From Axinella damicornis (taxonomy: Eukaryota > Porifera > Demospongiae > Axinellida > Axinellidae), in assembly GCA_963931865.1 (NCBI GenBank), contig OZ007509.1:2991554-3055553 (forward strand): a stretch of 64,000 nt of DNA, in the 5' to 3' direction. The notes below the pieces were generated by a model, which was not told where the DNA came from, did no database searches, and saw only the letters and a program-made list of their open reading frames with translations. Shown here in pieces: positions 1-12,991 of the stretch (the stretch's first letter is position 1; the number at the start of each line of letters is the position of its first letter). The translations under genes were made by a program, and so were the position numbers.

Positions 1-7
1 GCCCAGT

Positions 8-3000
8 TCATTGGGTTGAGAGAGAGAATTCCAAGCCAAGCCTTTCGGAGAAGAACTGAAGTGCATTTTGAGTCTCTTGTTGCATCTCATCATCGCTGTA
101 TCCTAAAACTTCACGGAAAAATGTCTGATTGGTATCACGAGGGCTAATTGAAAGGCGAACTGCAGTAGCAGGAACTACGAGACTTTCACCGTAAAGAACA
201 ATCTGAGCATCAGAGGCAATCTGGTTTGCTGGATTTTAAGCGAATGAGTCCTCAAGTTAAGCTATAGTAAACACACAGGTAGCTATACTACAAATCACAT
301 GCCGTTTGAACTACTTTGCCAAGTATATATTGTGAGCCTTCGAAGTTATCCTGTGATACAGTTATAATTAGCCTCGTTCCCAGGCCTACCCCGTTTTTTT
401 CTGTTCTTCGGTTTCCATTGACTATAATACATGGATGCGGAAGGGCGGTGAAAGATGCGCCGCCCTTCCACATATCCGTGTATTATTGTCAACGGAAACC
501 GAAGAACAGGAAAAACGGGGTAGGCCTGGGAACGAGGCTAAGCTATAATAGTATGACAGAGCACTCTGCTGATCATGGCTCATCAAAGCGTGCACTGGTC
601 TTTGTACATTACCATGCACTGTGTCAGTATAGGTTTACTCATGCATGCACAATCATAGCTCTTTCTTTTAGCAAAAATTTTCCCTTGTCCCCAGGCTCTC
701 CCGGGATTCATGCAAACAAAGTGGTACAGGTCTGGGAACAAGGCTATCATGACTCTTATACCAATGCCACAGACTTTGAAAGTTCCATGACAAACACCAT
801 AGGGCACCAACATTCCCAGCCCCTTCTGTCTATCAGTAACTGTTGTGAGTGCAGCAGGTGTCCATCTGGCAGCATGAAGGAGTGCACTTTCCAGGAGCAT
901 TAGAGCACCGGCTGTTGATAATATAGCAGCAATCACCTGGACAACTGGCTGGGGTCTCTGAACCAGTACACTGGGCATCCCCACAGAAACCCACCTCCAT
1001 CATGTTTAGAGCATATGTAGAACGCTCTGAAACTCTCGAGTGAGCGTCAGCTGCAGTAGCAACACAACAACCCTTGAAGCAGTCCACCCACTTCCAGCAC
1101 AGACCTGGTAGTGAGCTCACACGCTTGTTGCACACATCCTCACAGTGTGCCTGATTATTGCAGCTGCCACAGTTGAAGAGGTACTTCACTAGCCCTCCAC
1201 CTGTTGCCTTCCCACATGGCCCACAGTACTTTGTAGTGCTCCCACCTTGGTAGGTATGGCCGTCACATGTGTTGGGAGTCGTATCGTTGCAGTTGTTGCA
1301 GCATGCATACTGGTGGACATCACTGGTACCCCCATGGTAGTGCACAGTGCAGAATGCCGGCAGGTGCTTGCCGGGGGTTGCAGCTGTCCAGTACTGACAG
1401 CGGCAATGATTTGGTTCTATTTTGTAGTCACTACAGACACAGCGTGTGTTTGTTCCGGGGTCACCACAACGGATCCGTTTCCCTTCAACGGGAGCACACC
1501 TGTTCTCTGCATCAGGAGCAACAACCCAGCTTATGACACCTGCAGGTAGACATTATGGAGGAGCCTACTACATATCTGTCCACAAAACTCAAATTCAGAA
1601 AATCGTGGTCTAGGGAATCCACCCATGCAGACTTGGTTTGGGCACCATTCATGATTACTGAATGTAATTCAGCTGGGAGTGGGTAATGATATTAGCTAGC
1701 AAGGTACATAACAACCATCATCTCCGAAGCAAAGACCATGTATATTAATAAAGTGTGTGTCTGTGTGCGACTAACGGAAGCGAGATGTTCGTGGGCCGGG
1801 ACTAGACTATAAGTGATGCCAAACGTTTGTACTTCACTACAACCTCTGAACGTTGAACTCCACAAAGAATTGTCAAGAACGTTGGACAGGGCCGGAACCT
1901 TCCAGAATGACTGGAGCTGCAAGCGGACACAGAAGCGGACACAATCGGGGAGTTGCAGCTAAATAAGATGCGATCGGGGAGCAGTAGCTGTACGAGGTGG
2001 ACGTGATCTGGGAGCATTAGCTGAGGCAGACACAAGCCGGGAGAAGCAGTTGAAGTGGATGCAATCGGGGAGCAGCAGCTGAAGCAGACACAATTGATAT
2101 TGTGGCACTGGAGGTGAGAGTTCGTCAGACCTCTGCACAGAAAGCTGCCCAGCGCTGGACTGCTTACGTAGGTGAATGAAGGGGCACAAATACTAATGTA
2201 CTCACTCGTCAGTACTCCCGTCAATACAGCAGTTTTCTGCCCATAGTGGATTACAGCAAACTAGCTACTTGGCAAGAAAGCTCTAAGAAAGAATTCTGTT
2301 ATCGTTGGAATGGGATTTGTGAGGGGATCAAATACCAATCCCGTCAGCAATGATGGTCTGGCAGTGCCACAATTTTAGTCCTATGACCATCCCTTCCAGG
2401 ACCACACTTCTGACTGGTCTTTTGGCATCACATACAAACTTCGTTTCTGCCTCTTCTTTGCGATCAGTCTTGCGTCACTAGATCTATTGGTATAAGGCAG
2501 TCCCCAGACACTCAGGGTATAGTGATGCAAGAACTGGATGCCTGACCTTGAGAATCAGTGCATGATTGGGTGAATGTGAGCCCTAGTTGAGCATGTGTCA
2601 AACTGCAACCCGACACTGTAAATCTGAAGCATGCGATACAACATACGGTTCCTGACGTCATACTGATGATGCCATAAATCTGGCAGATGCAATATAACGT
2701 ATAGAACGTTACAGTTCCTGATACTATACTGATGATACTGTAAAACTGGTACAAGCAATATAACATATGAAACGTTACAGTTCCTGACGTCATACTGATG
2801 ATACCGTAAATCTGGCGGATGCAATAAACGTTACAGTTCCTGACGTCATACTGATGATACCGTAAATCTGGCGGATGCAATATAAACGTTACAGTTCCTG
2901 ACGTCATACTGATGATACCGTAAATCTGGCGGATGCAATATAAACGTTACGGTTCCTGACGTCATATACTGATGACACTGTAAATCTGGTGCATGCAATA

Positions 3001-3559
3001 TAGTGTTTGAAACAGTTTGGACTTTAATTGTTACGAATAGTTTGGCCGTGTCCAATATTTAACGTGGTGTCTAGTGATTGAGGACATACTCTATAGTACC
3101 ACTATGACCCTGCTGACACTCAGCAATTTCATCCTTCCCGGTGGTTAAAATGTAGCCTCGTTCCCAGGCTCTCTCCTCAAAAAAACAGGGGGAGGAGAGC
3201 CTGGGACCGAGGCTAGTAAAAATGCATGCAGTTTGTTCATGCTCGCCTCACAATGTCCCTGTGTTGTATTACCCCACTGACATATTATGCAAGGGGGGGA
3301 TAGTATCGAGGCTAGGGGGGATGGATGGAGTACTATTAGTATCTGAAATACCTCCACTGTTTCCTCTTGCTGTACACGTTCCCAGTAGCCGGCCATATTT
3401 ACAGTCCGCTATACTCTTATCCACAAAATCGCCCTTCCTGCAGGTCTCAAAGGTGGGGTTGCAATCCTGCCGCGAGGGAAGTAAAAGGTTTCTTCCTACT
3501 GCACTGTCCAGTGCAAAGATAAGTACCGTGAGGACTCGCAATTTTGAGTTAATGTTCAT
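8..3559 (-). CDS. Cysteine-rich secreted protein, function unknown
   Basis: Exon 1 (3559-3352) starts with an ATG and a signal-peptide-like stretch (hydrophobic VLTVLIFAL, about residues 8-17) followed by a Cys-containing segment; its donor GGAG|GTATTT is phase 1. The next exon (1539 downward) follows a TGCAG acceptor, is phase-compatible and is very rich in cysteine, including CC, CGPCG and C-G-D-x-x-C spacings. Read without further splicing it stops at 833, giving 304 residues. Alternatively the phase-1 donor CCAG|GTGATT near 940 joins it to an exon at 228-8 (acceptor AATCCAG), which encodes a non-Cys tail with motif LGYSDDEMQQET and stops at 8-10. The Cys pattern suggests an extracellular disulphide-rich protein. 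I do not recognise the family. Further exons may exist in the 1.8 kb intron. The joins are inference; the open frames and splice-like borders are seen directly. Confidence 0.5.
369..540. mobile_element. Fold-back MITE, family A
   Basis: A near-perfect inverted repeat whose ends read TAGCCTCGTTCCCAGGC and its complement. The arms extend through a GTTCTTCGGTTTCC segment and an AATAATACA segment to a small GC-rich loop. Flanks AGTTATAAT and AGCTATAAT look like a 9-bp target duplication with one mismatch. A close relative lies at 19298-19506. Confidence 0.8.
1745..2165. repeat. Dispersed repeat, copy 1
   Basis: About 420 bp that recurs in the same orientation at 56345-56745. Both copies share GTACTTCACTA, CTGGAGCTGCAAG, runs of imperfect AGCTGAGG/GCGGACACAATC units and GGAGGTGAGAGTT. 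The middle is itself an imperfect tandem array. I see no coding frame or terminal inverted repeats, so the class is unknown. Confidence 0.7.
2640..3005. repeat. Tandem repeat of about 57-66 bp with CRE palindromes
   Basis: Six units, each built around CTGATGATACCGTAAATCTGG and CGTTACAGTTCCTGACGTCA-like segments. The palindrome TGACGTCA is present at 2653, 2785, 2841, 2899 and 2957; the remaining units are mutated or interrupted there. It lies inside the intron of the cysteine-rich secreted protein gene. Confidence 0.85.
3153..3215. mobile_element. Fold-back MITE, family A, short
   Basis: TAGCCTCGTTCCCAGGC and its complement flank a short A-rich loop. Flanking GTTAAAATG and GTAAAAATG resemble a 9-bp target-site duplication with one mismatch. 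Confidence 0.8.
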
Positions 3560-3756
3560 CTTGCTACAGTGCAGCTTAGTCTCGCGGGCCAGACTCTCCC
3601 CGTAGTGGGTGTGGCGAGAGGCTCTAGCTACAGCTCTTGTTATCTACCAAAAAGTTAACCGCGTGGACAACTACGCGCATGCGCAAATGGAATATCTCTG
3701 ATCTCTTTCATGTCTTTTCAGAATTTCAGTGCATGCATTGAATATTGAAGTATAAA

Positions 3757-4212
3757 TCACCATGTTGATCGTGTGACTCCAGAAAGCAATCCATAATCTG
3801 CAAGTTTACGAAATTTCATCCTCGTAAGTCCAAACTCTCTAATAACACCACGTCCCCTTCCACTCACTACACATCTGTTGCGAACTCTAGTAACACTAGC
3901 ATTATGCGGGTGGTTGGTTAGTGCCTGCTTTGCTTTCTGCTGTACCACCTCCGGTAGAAGCTTGTTCTTGACCATGGCTTTCAGACGTAGTCGCTCTTTC
4001 TCATAGTCTGCCACACATCTCCGCCTGTGCTGATCCCTCCTGAAAACCTTCAGATTCTTCATACTAGTGAGGGCTGTTTTAAATGTCCTACAACCAGTAA
4101 TGATATTGGCACTGTTTCTGACTAGTTTCCAAAATGCTGGAACACCATTCAGTTGCCAGTGTTGGAGTCTTGATACTTGAAACACAGAATTTCTCAGAAG
4201 GCCAGGCAGCAT
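3757..4212 (-). CDS. MRPS14: Mitochondrial ribosomal protein uS14m
   Basis: Single-exon frame of 151 residues, a little longer than the roughly 128-residue human protein. The C-terminal half carries the uS14 family signature: RVRNRCVVSGRGRG, then EFGLTRMKFRKLADYG and a final GVTRSTW. The middle has the animal mitochondrial segment YEKERLRLKAMVKN. The N-terminal 60 residues are basic and Ser/Thr-rich with no acidic residue, fitting a mitochondrial presequence. In the family this protein sits in the head of the mitochondrial small subunit; the mitochondrial form has no zinc-binding CxxC ribbon, and none is seen here. The first ATG was chosen. It is transcribed away from GINS4. Confidence 0.95.
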   Translation of the reverse strand: MLPGLLRNSVFQVSRLQHWQLNGVPAFWKLVRNSANIITGCRTFKTALTSMKNLKVFRRDQHRRRCVADYEKERLRLKAMVKNKLLPEVVQQKAKQALTNHPHNASVTRVRNRCVVSGRGRGVIREFGLTRMKFRKLADYGLLSGVTRSTW

Positions 4213-5461
4213 CTTGAATAATGTCCCTCTCAGGTTCTAGCGATCATCCAGTGAAGAGAATGAGCTTTAATTGGAATATAGTTAGGTGGGCTCTATTTAG
4301 ACTAACGTTCATGTCACGTGGAAGCTGAGATGAAGAGCTCAGAAAGATAGCTACAGAGGTAAAGACTATACTTTGCTTGACACTTCAGTTGCACAGGCAA
4401 GGGTCTCAACCTTTGACTTCCATGTGAAGATGCAGCTCAGCTTTCGGTTTGTGATGGGAATAATAACCATATAGGGCTATGCTGTATTCTCTGCAATCAA
4501 TATTATGTAGGTGGTGGAATTAACTGAGGGGGGGGACACAAAGGGTGTACACTGTACTTGAGCTGTGACTGTCCAAAAACTGCTCATGACTGCGTGATCA
4601 CACTACTAAACTGCCAGTGACCATGGCAAAGATCCACTTTTTAAAATATGGAGAAATATGACAAGCCACAGTGATACCCACATATCTGCCATATACGAGG
4701 TCACAATCCTGGTCGTAGCTCATATGGTGAGGCTTAATTAGGTAGCCCCATTCCCAGGCTGCAGCCTGGGAACGATCGAGACTAGAGGCTTAGGGTATCC
4801 AGATTTCCTCAGCTGTGTTAGAACTTGTAAAGGAGACAGATGTCCATCCTTGCTTCTAAATCAAGGGTGGTCACCAACCCCTTGCAACTTTGCAGCTGTG
4901 CTCAAGTAGACTGCTACTTATGCACTCTTCTTGTGCTTCAATGTGTCCATGAATTAAATTCCCAGTGAGGCAGTGACAGTTAGGTGGGCGGGGCTCTGGC
5001 CCACAACATTTGCACCCTTCTACTGCCCATGTTAGTTCACACAATCCCAGTTGCAGCTGTATAGGTACTGTAGCGCAGTTCCCGTTCTCGCACGCACCCG
5101 AAGCTCAGAGTTTCACCATTTGGCAATATTGATGGTCATGACAGCAGCTCCCATACACTGTACAACCAGGGCATTTTGTAGGACACCAGTTGTAGATGAC
5201 AATGCATACACAAAACATGGACAATGATACGAACATGCCAAGACAGGTAGTCTGACTCCAAGCACGACTCTGAGCACAATGCCAACACCGGCTGCATTCT
5301 GCTGCAATCACTTGCCATTATGTTTCAGTAGAGTCTCGGAACAAGACTCCCAACCCTTGGTATGGGAGTCTGGTACCAAGACTAGTTTCGGTACTATCGG
5401 AGTGACCACCACAGTTATAGTCAGAATAATTGGATCATTCCACAGCCCCATTAGTTCCTAC

Positions 5462-5497
<36 letters not shown>

Positions 5498-5511
5498 AGC
5501 CCTTGGTATTG
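4213..5511. other. Intergenic region between MRPS14 and GINS4
   Basis: No convincing gene. It contains a degenerate family A fold-back near 4743-4790 and, at its right end, a run of 35 C (5463-5497) followed directly by AG. That AG could be a splice acceptor for a 5' UTR exon of GINS4. Presumably the upstream regions of both divergent genes lie here; no TATA box was identified. Confidence 0.5.
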
Positions 5512-8500
5512 ATGGCAGAGTACCCTGGGGATGAGGTGCCAGGTGTGGGTGTGGAGGCGGCAGGCGGAGGAGAGGGCGGAAGCAGTGATGAATACGAGGT
5601 TGAGACAATGACAGCTGCAGAAGTCCTGGAGAAGCTTGAAGAGGTGGGTGCCAGCTATGAAGAGATCGATTCTGTACTTTTCTTAGCGGCTGTTTTGAAA
5701 GACAAATGAGAACCCCAATGAGATCAATCTTGTAACTAGAGGTGCTCAGTAGGACACTTACCCCGTTTCATATATTTTTTTGGTGACATCATTGCAGCTA
5801 AGTATTCTGTGCTGATTGGTACGTTCGTGCAGGCCTGGCTGAATGAAAAGTTTGCTCCCGAACTATTGCAACACAAGACGGAAATTGTGGAATGCATTCT
5901 GGAGCAAATCAGGGAGATGGTGAGTCCTATATAGTATACTAGGATGTACTGTAGTATACTAGAGTGTACTGTAGTATACTAGAATGTACTGTAGTGCACT
6001 AGGATGTACAGTAGTATACTAACATGTACATATATAGTATACCAGGATGTACTAGGATGTACTGTAGTATTGACTAGGGAATTTCCCTACTCTGGCATGT
6101 AGCTAGTAACCACCCTCTTCATTCCTCAATTAGCACTCAATTAGTTGTGCAAACTACAAGCCAGTGTACATGTGATCCAAGTATACCTAGTGGTATACTC
6201 CGTATACTATGATATGGACTGTGGAGTGATGGCTGACATTTTCACAGGAGGAGAATTTGAGCCATGTAAGGAAAGGAGACTTTGTTGCCGGCATACACAA
6301 ACTCGAGGTGTGTTGCTATGGCCATTAGAGGGAGAGCTTGTATCAATGATGTTCTGTTGTTTCTCTTCCTTCAGGTCGACAGAATCCGCTTTGTGCTATG
6401 CAGCTATCTCAGGATCAGATTAAAGAAGGTATGTACCGACCCAGAATATGGACCCACCTTCTGCCTCCTCCCCCTTGGATTGCACTCCTCCTTTCTTGTA
6501 GCCCCCTCCAATTCTGTCCATCTCACTCTTCTTTCCCTTTCCCTCCCTCTTAGCCTTTCGACTCCTCCTACCCTACCTCATTCTCTCACTCACTGGGACT
6601 GCACACACTTCAGAGCTCTCTCTCTTTCTCCCTTTCTCCCTCCCTCCCTCCCTCCCTCCCTCCCTCCCTCCCTCCCTCCCTCCCTCCCTCCCTCCTCTTT
6701 ACCTCCTTTCTCCTCCCTCCCACCCTCCTCTTCCCCTCCCCCTCTCCCCTTCCTACTCTTTCCTTTTCTCCTCCCTCCTCCCCCTCTGCCCTTTCTCTCC
6801 TTCTTCTCCTCCCCCTTCCCCTCCTCCTTCCCCTCCTCCTTCCCCCTTTCTCCATTTCTCTCCACCCTCATCCTCCTAGATTGAGCAGCATGTGGTCCAT
6901 GTTCTGGAGCAGGAAGCGTCCCGGGAGCCGGGCTCCCCCTCTCGTCTCTCTCCTGAGGAGCTAGTATATGCAAAGGAATTTGCGGATAACATGGACACCC
7001 ACCTGCACTCCCTAGCCCTCCGGCACATGCCCTCCAACCTCCAGAAGATGGACAGAAAGAAGGCAGGTTGGTGCAGCTGTGTTTATAGTCTCGGTCCCAG
7101 ACCCAAACCAACCCCAGCTATCGGATATCCTCTGAATAGGGCCAAAAATTGGCTATCAGCAATGTACTACAAAATAAATGTTCCATGCATTCTAGGAATC
7201 TTCAGATTGCATTGCGGAATCTGGAGACTGTGTTCCAACCTCACAAGACTTCAACGTATTGTGCAGTCTCGAGATTGTGCAGCAAAAGTGTGCAATCTCA
7301 TGATAGATCTTAAAAGTGAATGGTACTTTCAGGATCATTCCGTAGTCTGCATTATCTTCTGGCCTTTCTCTTGTGTTATGATCTGGCTGGTTGGCAGCCA
7401 TTTTCTCCGTATTGCTCCATGCAAAACGCTAAAAATTCTCTCGCTGCTTATCAATCCACTGTTCCAGATCAGCCTAGGGCTGTACTGAGCACAATTGGCC
7501 TCTCCCCATGCTCTTCCAAGCCTGTTCCTAGCCTCATTCCCAGCCTCATTCCCAGCCTCATTCCCAGCCTCATTCCCAGCCTGTTCCAAGCCTCATTCCC
7601 AGCCTGTTCCAAGCCTCATTCCCAGCCTGTTCCAAGCCTCATTCCCAGCCTGTTCCAAGCCTCATTCCCAGCCTGTTCCAAGCCTCATTCCCAGCCTGTT
7701 ACAAGCCTCATTCCCAGCCTGTTACAAGCCTCATTCCCACCCTGTTACAAGCCTCATTCCCACCCTGTTCCCAGCCTCATTCCGATGCTGTTCCTATGTA
7801 TAACACATGATGAGCTTGTTCTCTCTCACAATCTGAACCGGTTCCCGTACCGTGAGCAGGAATCAGTATGAGAACCACTACCTCTGTGTGTGTGGTTGTG
7901 ATGTCTGTCTCTATGTCCTCAAAGCTCAGTACTGCAGTGGTGCCATGTTGTTCTCATTTCCAGAATATAGTCTGGGAATGTGACCCTAGGATCTGGTTCC
8001 ATTGCCACATGATCAGCACATGTGCAGCAACTGCTCTAGCTAATGTTTTGTTTGTCTACGCCCAATTTAACTTTGCCCCCTGACCTCTATCAACAACATT
8101 TGTGGTTACAAAGTACAGCACTCATTGATCATATCAAAGCCGTCTTTGGGTATACTAGTAAGTAGTGGCCGCTTGTTGAAAGATTTTGTTTACATCATTT
8201 TGACTGGAAGTGTCCTAAGGCCATTCATTTCACAGTAACTGTTATGTGTTATGGTGGATGATATCATAGAACGTGCTAGACACAATCTTTACCAAGTCAT
8301 TTCACCAAACATAGTGTGCTCTAACTGTTTCTGGCGGTGTGGTATGAATAATCTATGCCCAACCATTGCTGCTATGACTTGCAATGGTATTGTGTTTCGA
8401 GCCCCAGCTAATGCTGAGAGCTGCAGCTTGATGTGCAGTGTCATTGTACCCCGAGCTCCCTGTGAAAACTGGAACACCTTTTATGCTGAGCCAGAGGATT

Positions 8501-11500
8501 TGAGTGCGCTTTGAATGTCCTTATGGTACAAACGCCCATATAGGCATTACATCATGCATAGGCATGCCTAGCACCTGATGCTCGTGCGTATGTGCACTTA
8601 CTGATAATGCACAATGTGCTAGCTGGTGTGAATGCACACTCATACACACATCAGGAGTGCATGATGACATCATTGTGAAAAACAATGATGTCATCATGCG
8701 CTCTTGACACATACATCATGCACACACATGCCCAGTGCTCATGTGTACAACTGCACGGTACATGTATTTGTGTTGGCTGATAGTACACATTGTGTTTCTG
8801 TTACCTGACGAGCACGTTGCACGATATCTGGCAATTGTAAAAAAAATGGCACCTCTTTGGGTATTCTACATAGATGGACATGTTACAACCATCTTCTTGG
8901 AGTTGCTATGTAGAAGGAGATAGTTACCGACAAGATATTATCCGTTACATTGTTGTAATTGCACTAGGCTTGTTAATGATTGAGGGGTCTCCCCTCCCCA
9001 TCTACCCAGAGGAGCCACAAAATACTTTCCAGAGACACTCGAGTACCAGCTGAAGTCTGTCTGACCCCAGGTACCCCAATTAAACAGAACAGGCATGTAC
9101 ACATGTAAACCCTTAGTTTGCATAGACAGAGGAATGTCTTAGTCAAAGGTACAAATTTAATGGGCTCGCTTATGTAAGTACGGACTACCCAGACGGGAAT
9201 TTTTTTATCGCTCTGCCATTTGTTGGTGGGTTGTTGTATAGGATCTACTACGTCGACGCGAGGTTATGCGATTTATCCTCCGCGGGAAAGTTTGGCCGAG
9301 GCGAAGCCAAGGCTAAACTTTCCCAAGGAGGATAAACCGCATAACCTCCGAGTCGACGTAGTAGATCCGGCAACCTCCAAGTCAAGTTAGTAGCTGGATC
9401 CGGCTGCTAGACAGCTACAACTCTCTGATTCTCAGCACAGCGTGGTGGTCCTTTGATGTACCGCGGAGGATAAATCGGTTATCCTCCGCTATGACATCAT
9501 AGCGGAGGATAACCTCCGCGGTACATCAAAGGAACGCCCATGCACTGTGGTAGAAACGTTCGTCCACTGGAGTTACTCAGGTCTGGCAATAACATCTGTA
9601 CCGTGTTGTCATAGCAACACATCAGGCTGTGTCCAGGTTTCTGAGGAGCCAGTCATTCGTTTGCCAGTGGCACATTGTTTGGCTGGGACTGAGGGCCGGG
9701 TCAGTATAGGGGGTCCACTGTGCCTTGCAAAAGTGATGTGTGGTCTACTTCACCTGATTTGTTGCTATGACAACATACAGTTCAGTGATCTGGTGGGGTC
9801 ACTGCACCTGATGTGTTGCCATGACAACACAGTACAACTCCTTTTGTGGATCTGACTGACTCCAATAGACGACAAGCAAGGACTCACCAAACAATGGCAG
9901 AGTGGTACCAAAGAAATTCCATCCGATGGATGTGTAGCTAGCTTATGAGGGCTCAAGCTTGGTTCTCTGTATGCCAAACTTTACATTTCGCTTTAACAGA
10001 CATTAATTGTTTTGGGGTGCAAACTAAATGTTAACTTGTTCCGTTTAGTTTATTGGGGTCACTTGAGGTTACATATAGCAAATGAATGACATTTTAATGG
10101 CAAATGATGACACTCTTACACTTAACTGTATGTTTCATAGCAACACATTGGGTGCAGTGACCCCACAAGACCACTGTACCATGCATAGCAACAGCTCAGG
10201 TGCGGACCCCATCAAAGGTGAAAGCCAGCTGCCGCCAGTGGAATGGCATTCATTATGGTGTGAAGTACATGCATGACCCTGAGTGACCCCACCTAACAAA
10301 GGAGATAAACACTCGTGAAACTGTAAGGCTTTGTCTTGGACTTCTCATATTTCCTGCCGCCTTTTGTGAGCAACTCCAATAATGAAGAACCCCCAAACAA
10401 TGGCCGAGTGACAATTTTTTTGATGTTGGTTTTCAGCTTGCTTTTGTTTGATGCTCTCCTGCTCTGACATCTACTTTGGCCTCTTCCAGGGACGACAAAC
10501 TGGGTACTTTGGAGTTTCTACGAAAACTAGTTTTAGATGAGGTTTCTTGTGACTGGTCAGTGATGTTCATTGGCACATCCATGGCCAGTGTTGAAATTCT
10601 CTCCCCCCCAAAAATGGCTAGCTATAATATAGTGTTGTGAATTCTGAGTAGTGAGCTTGTAGCCACAGAATCAACTTGAGAAACTAGAGTGTATTCATGG
10701 ATGTGATCATAATCTCATTTGGACGTTTATGTACCTGATGCAAGTCAAAGCGATCATTTCCTTTTTTTAAGATTGTTTTCCGTTTCCATGCTATTGGCTC
10801 CACCCCTTTTGTGTTCTCATTGGTGAAGTTCCTCTTGCATGCACCAAGGCGCAATGCCTGGAGAGTGAAGTCTCTAAATGCCTTGGCTGACCTGCTTGAA
10901 GCCTTTTTAGGGGGTATTAGTAAATCAAGAAACAGAGAAACCAGAAACGAAACGAAACGAAACAGGACACGCCCATCTGAGCATGCGCAGTACGTGAGCC
11001 ACGCCCACTGCTTCTCACATGGTTTCGTGGCACATGCACTTTGAAGAGCTGATAGTGTTCTTGATCCTGTTGAATCTTAGGCTGCTATGGATCAGGTTAG
11101 TTGCTTCAGTGTTCATTGTGCTCCATGTCAGTACCTTTTGTTTTTGCTGTTGCTTTGCTTGCTTGTGAAACTCAATTAGCTATTGCTGTGTTTTTCTAGA
11201 CTGAGACCGTCAGCTTGTTGTGCACACCTACCAAGGCAGATGACATAGTTTCTGTGTCATCAGAGGGAACACCCCAGTGCTACCCGCGGTTCGAAATCGC
11301 CCGTTTTATACCTCACTTTGGCAGCTCACCGCTCGAGACAGAAGGCATGCTGTAGCTTTTAACGTTGGATCTATGAACTAGAAGGCCTGAAGTGTCTGTA
11401 AAGCTAGCGGGAAGTCAAGGGCTCTGAAGGCCTTGGCGTGGTGACAGTTTAAAAAGTAATAAAAAATTAGCGTTTTGCGAGAAGTTCCCCCTTTTCTCAG

Positions 11501-12920
11501 ATCCTGTCACATATATCACTGTGAACTCTATATCAGCTCTGGAAATACTAAACCATGTACTAACAGGATCAAGCATCAACCATGAGCCACGAGAGAAGCA
11601 GTGGGCGTGGCTCACATACTGCACATGCTTAGATGGGCGTGTCCTGTTTCGTTTCGTTTCTGGTTTCTCTGTTTCTTGATTTACTAGTACCCCTTTTTAG
11701 GTCTGACAGATGGATGGAAGCGATTGCATAACCTACTTCGCGCATGCATGTGCAAGTAACTAGGCTCTAAAATATTAACAGGTGAGTCTTATAATGAGGC
11801 TGGTATGGTTATGGTCAGTGAAACCCCTCTTACGGGACGGGTGGATTAAGGACACATTTAATCACGGCTCTTGTTTAATTAAGTCCCATCTTCATATGAA
11901 TTTTGCATTATCGTCCCCCCCCCCCCCCCCCTCCTGGCCCCTGAAATGAGAACAACTTGCTAAATTATGGCAGGTTGTTTGGGACCTCTGTACCTTACAA
12001 AAAGTGAAAGTAGGAGTGTGGTCTGTGAATACTGTTGGGTATTCATTCGCTGATAGCAGGTGTTGTTTCAAGGGGTCAAGACCTTATATTGGCATTCATT
12101 CATGTCCTACTTGCACCTTCTTGCACCCGTTGCCTAGGAGAGCAGACATGCCTCAACCTTTGTTCCCTGCTCAATTTACCAAATATGGTTTCATCCAACC
12201 TCACCTGACTGCCCAACTGGAACTTAATTCGTCTGTTTTTACCTCGCATGCGCAAAGCGGGGTTAAGCAATCGGTTTTGTCCGTCAGTCAGTCAGTCGGC
12301 TGTCTGTCAGTCAGGCAAAAAAATTGAAATCTCCCCACATAGACCCTCATAAACCATCAAAATGGAGTCAAACAATAGCAAATAGCAAAAAACTGCTCTA
12401 TGTGTACCTGACTGAAGTCAAGACGCTCTGTTTTACTGTATTTTGGCTATTTCCTACTTTTCATAACTATTCATAACATTGGCTCCACCTCTTCGTGACC
12501 TCAGAGTCCCATCAAGAACAGGACACACAGTACATTTGGAAACTTCATGCTTCGAGATGACTGCTAGGAATCAGTGTTTTCTCACGATCTATGTACTTCA
12601 CAGACATCATGGCCATTGTTTCGGCTGTTTTTTCCAGCTATTTCCTATTATTCGTAACATTTGGCTCCACCTCTCCAGCTTCACAATATATACGGTAAGC
12701 GGTCACTCCCACACCTTGGATATGGCCATACACGAACACAGTATACGCGATAGCCGCCTCGGCAGAGATGTCATGTTGATTGTAGCTGCACTGCATGCAT
12801 CCTGGCCTGTAGACGTTCAGCGCGGGGTGTGTTCTATGAACACCTCTAGTTCATTTCTGTAATGCATTTACTTTTTCTCCCCACACATCCCACCCCTCAC
12901 ACACACGTGCACACACACAC

Positions 12921-12991
<71 letters not shown>

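Noticed and set aside
316..903. 195-codon plus-strand frame
   Set aside because: It reads through the fold-back element at 369-540 and has no recognisable domain.
6282..6884. Long Ser/Pro/Leu frames in the CT tract and Arg/Glu/Gly frames on the opposite strand
   Set aside because: Low-complexity translation of a pyrimidine intron of GINS4; the real exons use other frames with clean splice sites. The same holds for 28080-28703, 28920-29396 and 35478-36172.
7495..7871. Frames with repeated HSQPVPSLIPS-type units
   Set aside because: Translation of the 23-bp satellite in a GINS4 intron, not a repeat protein.
8251..8514. 87-codon plus-strand frame in GINS4 intron 5
   Set aside because: No domain, no splice support and no flanking signals.
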